Source of the DNA: Isohypsibius dastychi
Taxonomy: Eukaryota; Tardigrada; Eutardigrada; Parachela; Isohypsibiidae
NCBI GenBank assembly: GCA_034696485.1
Contig: JAQIWT010000195.1
Coordinates: forward strand, 1 to 29,114
Reading direction: 5' to 3'
DNA: 29,114 nucleotides
The notes under the pieces were generated by a model. The model worked only from the letters and a program-made list of their open reading frames with translations. It did not search any database and was not told the DNA's origin. Of this stretch, positions 22,598 through 29,114 are shown piece after piece. A program made the translations under genes and the position numbers. How positions within the stretch are numbered: position 1 is the first letter of the stretch; the number at the start of each line of letters is the position of its first letter.

Positions 22598-24833
22598 ATT
22601 AGCAGCGATTACAAAAACCGATTGGAATATTCAATCCGACGAACAAATACGAAATCAGACTCCGAGCAATAAGCAAGCCCGCAAATCAGCCGGCAAAAAC
22701 GGTGGCTTGTGCGGTGACAGTGAAGGTTCAGCTTTTATTTGCACAAGTCGCAGATATATGTTCTTCCCGCCCACTGCGGAAATTTCGCACGAAGCAAATT
22801 TGCCAGATGGTAACTGCCGGCTGAAAGTCCCGTTTGAAATCAAATTCTCTGAATGCGACGGCAGCAGGAAACAAAAAGATGATATACTACAGGATTAACT
22901 GTCTTAATGCCAGCTGAGGTAATGATCACGAAACGGGCGAGATTCGCACTTGCCACCAACATTTTCTCGTTTCTATCCATATCGATTTTTTGCGGTGAAT
23001 CTCACTAATACCTATCCCAATATCGATTTTCTAACTATTTCCTGGCTTTCATCCTATTTCAGCGGGGTCAAACCGTATAACCTTCTTTATAAAGCTTAGC
23101 GGGTTATGAATTGAGTTTTCAGCTCTGTTTTTCGGTCGACTGAATAGTTTCTCCCTTTTCCCTGTTTCAAATCCAATCATGACCGGCAAAATCATATTTC
23201 GCCCAGAGGCAAATATTGATGAACCTACTTTGACATGCTAGACTTTTTTTCCGACACACCTAATTGAATAAACGAATCTCTTGCAGTTTTTAGAGCATTC
23301 TGAATGATAACATTCTTCCGCAACATTCGACTTCAAAGCTTGGAAAAAAATTGTTTATGCCGCGAATAATTGGAGCTTCTTTGAAAACGGCAAGAAAATA
23401 TTCCGGGGAAGCATTAACGTAAGGCAGTAAAACATGGCCGTAATCGGCACGCCCTCAATAATATTATACGCTATATAAAATACATAATAGTATACGCTCC
23501 ACATTATTGCTAAATGGTTTAAGAAGAGCATGAAGAAGAGACGCCACAAGATTTGAGAATAGAACACGAATGAGACATGGATAAAATAATTCAGGAACAG
23601 AAAAACTTCTCCTGGATTGGTCACGTCTATCGTAAGTTTACGTATTTATCATATTAACACAGATTCCTTTTTGCCTTCATCCAGGGCTCCCAAAACTCCA
23701 CAATCGTTCACCGACGAACAGTTCAAAGCTTCTATTCTCTTGGGAATTTGAACACACTCTATGTCAGTTTCAAAAGAATATTCCCTACAGAAAACGCAAA
23801 GTTCAAGTAAAGGTCACAATGTATAGTGATGCCGAATCATTTCTCGATAAACCCTTGCCTGGTTGAAGATGTTATTTCCCTGAAAGTCTTGATGTTGAAA
23901 ACGAGATCTGTTGATGACATGTGCATGTCGGCGTGAGTGATTAGCAGTAAAGAAAAGATCACTCGGATCGGATTTGAATTACAGACTAGCAGCTACCTGC
24001 GAGGTAAACATCGGGTATTGGGTATAAACTTGACATTATCTTCTGCCTTTTCTCAACAAACATCCTGTGATCAAACACACGCGCAAAGATTGTTTGTTCG
24101 CTTGGAATGTCAAGAAACCCAGATGATCTGACTGCACTTCAAATTGGCCAAATCAAAACGGTTCTACCTAAACCAGCTCTTCATCTAATGTTCACTGCAA
24201 AAAAATCCACAGCTTAACGAGCAATAATTGAATATTATGCAAATCAAAATAATCGTCGAAAATGAACCGAAATTCTCGAAACAACGACTTCTTTACAGGA
24301 AAAATCCCTAATCCTTCACTGCGCTCCGGATGCCAATTAAAACATTATCGTGATGCTGGCTTCCATTGTACCGGAAGTAAGAGAAGGGTGCAATATGTTT
24401 TGGGGTCGTCAAAGTATCGATAGCTCATTTATATCATTAAATCAACTCTAAATAACAGTAATCACGCATGTCGCTGATGTTCCTTGTCGTGTAACGTTAT
24501 TGATCTTGTGACATAAGTTTGCCGGTTTTCCGTTTACCAAAGTAATGTAATGTCTATGAAAAATGTCGAATAATGCATGGCATTGCACTGTTTGATCTAC
24601 CCACGCGACGACAAAATCGCTTGCGACCATTTACAGCTTGTAAATCAAAATTATTTATCGTACCATGTCACCTTTCGTAGTTGTTGAAAACAAAGGTGAA
24701 AAAATGGCCACTGTCAACATTAGTCTACTTAACAAAACCCTCAAGAACGAATCATACATTGTGGGGTTCCGGTGGAATATATATTTCAACCAACATGAAT
24801 TCGTGGTAAGAACGAATTTTTTCAATGGACAAA
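22598..24833. other. Intergenic DNA, nothing firmly coding
   Basis: No exon chain was found. A minus-strand initiator-like TCAGTC (23138-23143) could serve the distal GARNL3 exon, but no TATA box accompanies it. A hydrophobic minus-strand frame at 23355-23624 is discussed as a finding. The long plus-strand frame at 22350-22898 lacks features of a real gene. Confidence 0.45.
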
Positions 24834-24847
24834 GCGCCCCCTGGCGG
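24834..24847 (-). promoter_or_regulatory. CTCF-like site 3
   Basis: On the minus strand the sequence is CCGCCAGGGGGCGC, matching 13 of 14 positions of CCASYAGRKGGCRS. It lies 244 bp upstream of the start codon of the secreted-protein gene at 25091 and would face site 2 in convergent orientation. Confidence 0.6.
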
Positions 24848-25090
24848 AGCTGCGTATCTCGGTCCGGGTTCCGGTTCGATTTTGGTAAGCTTATTTGAAT
24901 CGGTTAAAACTTCTCTCCCTTGCCCAGTTCCGTCGGTTTCGTTTCCTCGACACGACTCACTAAAAACCGCAGTCTGCTCACCGAACGGTTTTCCCTAAGA
25001 TTTAATTTCTTTCCAGTTATTCACTTGCAGTTTTTCAACCATTGCGGGTTCTGGTTCTGTTTGATCAACTAAGTTGTATTCGTCCCAGAA

Positions 25091-26281
25091 ATGGCAGGAC
25101 AGATGCTGTTTTGCATTCTCATCGGAATTTCCAGCGTTCTAGCGGACGACATCCTGCGACGACCTCTATTCGGTGGACTCGAAAGGGGAATCGATGATTA
25201 CGGAATGGGAATGCGTATGTTGAACGGTGTGGACATGGAAATGGAACCTATGCGACGACGAGGCTCCTCTTATCGATACCCCGAGGACCGCGAAATGGGA
25301 TTGGGAGGACGCCAGGAACCAACCTACATCATCCTGGCACCGAGTGATCTCGAAAGCGATCGTTTCGGCGGAGGAGATTCCATGAGACGTCGAAGACCCA
25401 CAGAACAGGAAGCATCTGGTCCCGATTTCAGACGACCTCCTTCCGGGAAAGATCAGATGACCTCGATGCTTTCAGGACCTTCAGGACCCATGGAAAGTGC
25501 ACCTGCTTCGAGTCAGCAGGGAAATATGAACAATCAGGTAACGGAACTTGTTAGCTGGATAAGGTCATTGATTTCCGCCTTTTCAGAAAAGTCTTTCTTG
25601 TGATGTCATTTAAAATCCTCTCGTGATCACGGAAGGACGTTTCCTGATTATAATTTTGATTCGTTCCAGGGAATGAACAACGGTGGACCAAACAGCCAAC
25701 TTCCTCCCCAAGGTCAACAGCCTCAATCTGGATCGCAGTCGCCACCTGGCGAATCCCCAGGGCCGCAGAATGCTGATGCAGACCAGTCAACTCCCTCTGC
25801 TCAGGATATCAGTTTGGATCGCGATGCATATTATCCCGGAAGTCAGCAGGGGCGAGATGTCATGATCATGTCGTCTGGACGCTTTGCTGAGAGACCTCGT
25901 GGACCAGGAAGAGATGCAGAACTCATCAACTACCAAAACCCACGTGGCTCTGGAATGTCCAGCCGATCTGACCTCGATGAACTCCGACAGCAATATGGCA
26001 ACAACAATCCTCGTTACGTCATCGTTGACCGAGATGGCCAAGTGCTGAAGACTGCTGGTGAACAAGGACCTTCTCGAGAGATGTATGGCCAGGAGGATGG
26101 ATACTCGACATTCGGAAGGGGACAGGAGCAGAATATTAACGACCGCTCTTCCGGTTCCAACGAGTACAACATCCGGGGAGGTGGTGGTTATCAAGATGGT
26201 TCGCGCGGGAGACAGGGAATGCCACTTATGCAGGGAGGATATAATAATATGCCCGGTCGCAATGGTTATGCGCAGTTTTGA
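25091..26281 (+). CDS. Secreted, Cys-free, Gly/Arg/Gln/Pro-rich protein, two exons, family unknown
   Basis: Exons 25091-25537 and 25670-26281 join in phase 0 (donor CAG/GTAACG, acceptor GTTCCAG) and give 352 aa. Residues 1-18 form a clear signal peptide (MLFCILIGISSVLA, then DD). The mature chain has no Cys and no Trp and is rich in G, R, Q, P, S, M and N, so it should be largely disordered. Two short beta-prone islands, PTYIILAP (about residues 77-84) and PRYVIVDRDGQVL (second exon), share a P-x-Y-hydrophobic pattern. Multibasic runs (MRRRG, MRRRRP) are potential furin-type cleavage sites. There is no chitin-binding motif and no cysteine framework. It could be an extracellular-matrix, cuticle or eggshell component, or a processed precursor; I cannot choose. 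Reading through the intron adds 20 codons to a stop at 25603, so intron retention would give a 170-aa form. Codon frame, signal peptide and splice sites agree well. Confidence 0.85.
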
Positions 26282-26388
26282 CTGGTTACGGTGACCTGCA
26301 TGATTTCCTGTTGCTTTTTCGCCTTTTGATACCGGTTCATACAGTAAGATTTCATAACGTTATTGGACTCAACAAAATGGTCACTTCG

Positions 26389-26394
26389 AATAAA
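26389..26394 (+). terminator. Poly(A) signal of the secreted-protein gene
   Basis: AATAAA lies 108 bp after the stop codon at 26281, the first perfect hexamer downstream. It implies a 3' UTR of about 130 nt. Confidence 0.65.
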
Positions 26395-26419
26395 TTAAAG
26401 AGTACTGTAGATGAATTTC

Positions 26420-28852
26420 GTTCTCCTGCAAATCAAGCCAGCACAACAAGCTTACATTGACCAAGTCGAAATATAAATTTTGATTGAAATTGGTGACTAG
26501 ATCAGCTCAGAAGATCATTCAACTAAAATACCAGAAGCCGGCAATTCATCCGATGAACTTCTGATCTCACACGGATGTCTGCTACACAGAGGGCATAATT
26601 TTTTCCCAAGCTTCTGAATTCGAATTTTATGATTCTGATTTGGGACAAACATTCAACTTGAGAATAAATCAACTCAAAACTTGCTCAAGTTTCTGTAATT
26701 TACCTCCTTCGTTCCATGTTTCCATAAGGTGAATCCATGCTGGAACTTTTAACATAGTCCTTCCGAGTAAGTTTAGTAATGCGATTCATTGGATAAGGCC
26801 GGAAAAATAAATATCACTGCTAATGACCCTCTTGCGGAATAAACGTACAATCTCTCGAGGGAACTTGAAGTAGTCTGGAAGAGTGTTCCACCCAAAATGT
26901 TTCTCTTGACTTGGCTGGCAGATCGCCGGATTAGTGCGCCGAGAGGGGGATATAAGAAGTGGTAGTTTCTAAGACAATAAATCACCAGCCCCACGAAACC
27001 GCAATCTTGAAGCTCGTTGCGTGCGCGGAAATATTTCGCATTAGTTGAATAGGCTAAACGGAACGAGGATAATCCATTTCATGTCTCAATAAAAAGTGGC
27101 GAATACGCCGAACGGCTAGCGGGTGGCGAGAAACATTAAAAGCCGACATCAAAGACCTTCCAAAGTCAGCTAGATTAATTGCCTCCGCAGATGCCAACTT
27201 ATCCCAGGTGATGCTTTTCGGTAGGAAATTAAAAAATTCCGCAGCGGAACAGGTAAGCTTCCGACGAAAAATAACCGCCACCACAACGACATGAGGTGCG
27301 CCCCGCCACCGCGCAAAATAATTTGCTAATGGAGACCGACAAAGAAGTCGTAGCGGAGATTCCGTTTGTTATCTACATCGACGGTCAAATCAAAATAATC
27401 ATCGTTGCTGAATTATTCAAGCCCATCCGGAAAACAGAATTTCCGTTTGAGTCTATCTAGACGGCGATTTGGCTAATGTGGCCTGATGATAGTGATCACA
27501 CTTTTGGATTAGATTATTTCGCCACATGTCTAATCGGATCTGGTGTTAGGTAATCATACGCAGCATCACCGAGATTTCTGAGAGAGGAAATTGAGCTTAG
27601 AAGAGATAAAGAAAATGACGCGTGGGTAGGCTCCGAGTTCGCGGCCATCATCCTTAGGCTATAATCTTCTTGACATCGAAAAATAATAACGCATACGGAG
27701 TTCAAAAGTTAAGAGACCATACGGATTAAAACTGTCGTAAATTCGTTGAGATGGAGAGCTGACACACCGGAAATTCACCAGACGACAACTCAAGAGCACA
27801 GGCTCTTCGTCTCCTGTGCAAACTTTAGAATTCAGGTAAATATGATCAATTTTCGATATGTCAAAATGGACAGGTATCAGTTGACTACGGTTCTGATGTT
27901 GAGGAGACAAGTAATTTGAAACATCAACTAGGTTCGGAATTCCCTTGTGTCTTGTTCTTGGTAATTATCACCCAATACCACAGTCATATGCTGGGAACAC
28001 GACTGGAAAACCCAGAATGACTTCATTCATCACACGATGTAGAATACGAACAACAAACCACTATGACCTTTCAAATAGTGCCAGGTGAACATCATAGCCG
28101 CCAGATGGCGCAATCGTTTGGATCGAACAATCGTTTGCCTCATACTTGGGACGGGTTTCACATGTAAAGCTACATCATCAAGTAAAAAATCTGCAGGTCA
28201 TTCCGAAATCTTTTTGTCGGCTTATAGTTTTCAAGGTACAGCGTAATAACTGCAACAGCTGAAATATGCTCTCATAATGAAACACAACTTATTCCAAAGC
28301 CTTCCACTTTTCTGAAAAATTTCTGATCAATGGACCGCATTGGATACGCATAGCGACAGAACCAGATAGTAATAGAGCCAGATTTAAAACGTCACTGGAC
28401 GATAGTTTTATGGAATTATTGTCAAAATTTTATTCGATTTAATCTGAGATATGTTTACCGCGAAAGAGAAAAACGGTAAGTTGGGAGAACTAAGCAGGTA
28501 TTCTATTTCGCGTTTAACCAGTTTTCTGTGCATTCATAGCAGCTGGGGGAAGTTCTCTCCGTAGTGGGTTTCAAAAAAAAACATTGTCGATCAAACAACG
28601 ATATTTTTGACACTCTCTTTTCGAGTCCAGTCACTGTGATTTTTGTGGCGCAAGAACTTGATGAGGTTCCCGGTTTAGGTGACCATAGACAGAAAGAAGA
28701 CAATTTTAACTACTGACTTATATGTATTTCTTGACATAGCAAACCGAAACATGAGTGCAAAGTTTGCTCCAAAACGACTTCTCACATGATGCTCCCAAGC
28801 CTAACCACGAGATACAAACTGTTCAGCACTGTAAATTGCTTGCGGCACCTTG
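26420..28852. other. Intergenic DNA, no gene recognised
   Basis: Only short open frames occur on both strands, none with a domain, signal peptide or phase-compatible splice partners. The stretch has no obvious repeat or transposon ends. One CTCF-like motif is listed separately. Confidence 0.5.
28098..28111 (+). promoter_or_regulatory. CTCF-like site 4
   Basis: CCGCCAGATGGCGC matches 13 of 14 positions of CCASYAGRKGGCRS and contains the AGATGGCGC core known from Drosophila CTCF. It points right, away from the secreted-protein gene, and is divergent with site 3. Confidence 0.55.
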
Positions 28853-28889
28853 TAAATATCTGTCTCCTCTACCTCGATTTTATTCAGTT
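28853..28889 (+). promoter_or_regulatory. TATA-like box and initiator of a gene leaving the window
   Basis: TAAATA (28853-28858) starts 33 bp upstream of the A of an arthropod-type initiator TCAGTT (28884-28889). Spacing and sequence fit a TATA/Inr core promoter. A start codon follows 54 bp downstream at 28940. Confidence 0.4.
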
Positions 28890-28939
28890 GTGTTAAATTG
28901 GATATAATCGATTAACTGGTCTGAAACAAAACGAAAGAA

Positions 28940-28951
28940 ATGAATCTACAG
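28940..28951 (+). CDS. Candidate 12-bp first coding exon, gene continues past the right edge
   Basis: ATG AAT CTA CAG is followed directly by a consensus donor GTATGT at 28952, giving a phase-0 exon coding M-N-L-Q. Very short first coding exons of about four codons, split within the signal peptide, are common in arthropod secreted and cuticle proteins. One possible acceptor (CCTGCCAG, ending near 29010) would keep an open frame to the window end, but that continuation does not look like a signal peptide, so the true second exon may lie outside. The product is unknown. Confidence 0.35.
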
Positions 28952-29114
28952 GTATGTATGAGTAGGGAGCAGGGACGAGGTGCGCCTGGTTCCAACCCAC
29001 CCTGCCAGGAAGAAATGTCACTGATAGCTGTCCTTATACCAATCAGGCGGAAATGCTGTAAGATCGATGGAGCAGTTTTCGTTTACAAGGTGAAATATTT
29101 GCTCTCGAGAAACT

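Noticed and set aside
22350-22898. Longest uninterrupted plus-strand frame (182 codons) in the right half
   Set aside because: It has no domain, signal peptide or promoter context. It overlaps a minus-strand exon candidate with a strong phase-matched donor, and openness in this GC-richer patch can arise by chance.
24665-24898. 77-codon plus-strand frame upstream of the secreted-protein gene
   Set aside because: No domain or splice continuity; it runs through the CTCF-like site 3.
27300-27318. Further CTCF-like core (GCGGTGGCGG on the minus strand)
   Set aside because: The essential A of the AGRKGGC core is replaced by C and the flank does not fit.
1-29114. tRNA genes, rRNA, CRISPR arrays, bacterial operons or viral genes
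   Set aside because: No B-box-like GGTTCGAATCC segments with a foldable context, no regularly spaced repeats and no polymerase, integrase or capsid-like frames were seen by eye. A covariance-model scan would be decisive for RNA genes.

Overview
The window is animal nuclear DNA with split genes: introns are mostly 50-150 bp, with GT-AG borders and pyrimidine-rich acceptors. TCAGT-type initiators, arthropod-style CTCF-like sites and short introns suggest an arthropod, possibly a crustacean. The species cannot be fixed from sequence alone. I rebuilt the exons by following reading frame and splice phase and by comparing with remembered family sequences; no search was run.

Layout. 1-2.56 kb: no gene recognised. 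2.57-2.98 kb: probable promoter and leader of a NELL-family gene. 2982-11800 (+): NELL1/NELL2-type secreted glycoprotein, 17 coding exons, about 874 aa, with the complete vertebrate domain order. 12200-18550 (-): GARNL3-type Rap/Ran-GAP plus CNH protein, 18 coding exons, about 947 aa. The two genes converge and stop only 399 bp apart. Their best poly(A) signals lie past each other, so the 3' ends probably overlap. One GARNL3 intron holds two fold-back elements; one of them is a clear TA-flanked MITE. A second, distal first exon for GARNL3 is proposed at 22389-22597; it joins exon 2 in the same phase as the proximal one.

18.6-29.1 kb is sparse. It holds a two-exon gene (25091-26281, +) for a secreted, cysteine-free, Gly/Arg/Gln/Pro-rich protein that I do not recognise. 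Four strong CTCF-like motifs occur only in this part. At the right edge there is a TATA-like box, an initiator and a 12-bp first coding exon that may open a further gene running out of the window.

NELL proteins act outside the cell as trimeric signalling/adhesion ligands. GARNL3 is a cytoplasmic GTPase regulator. No functional link between them is evident; they are simply tail-to-tail neighbours.
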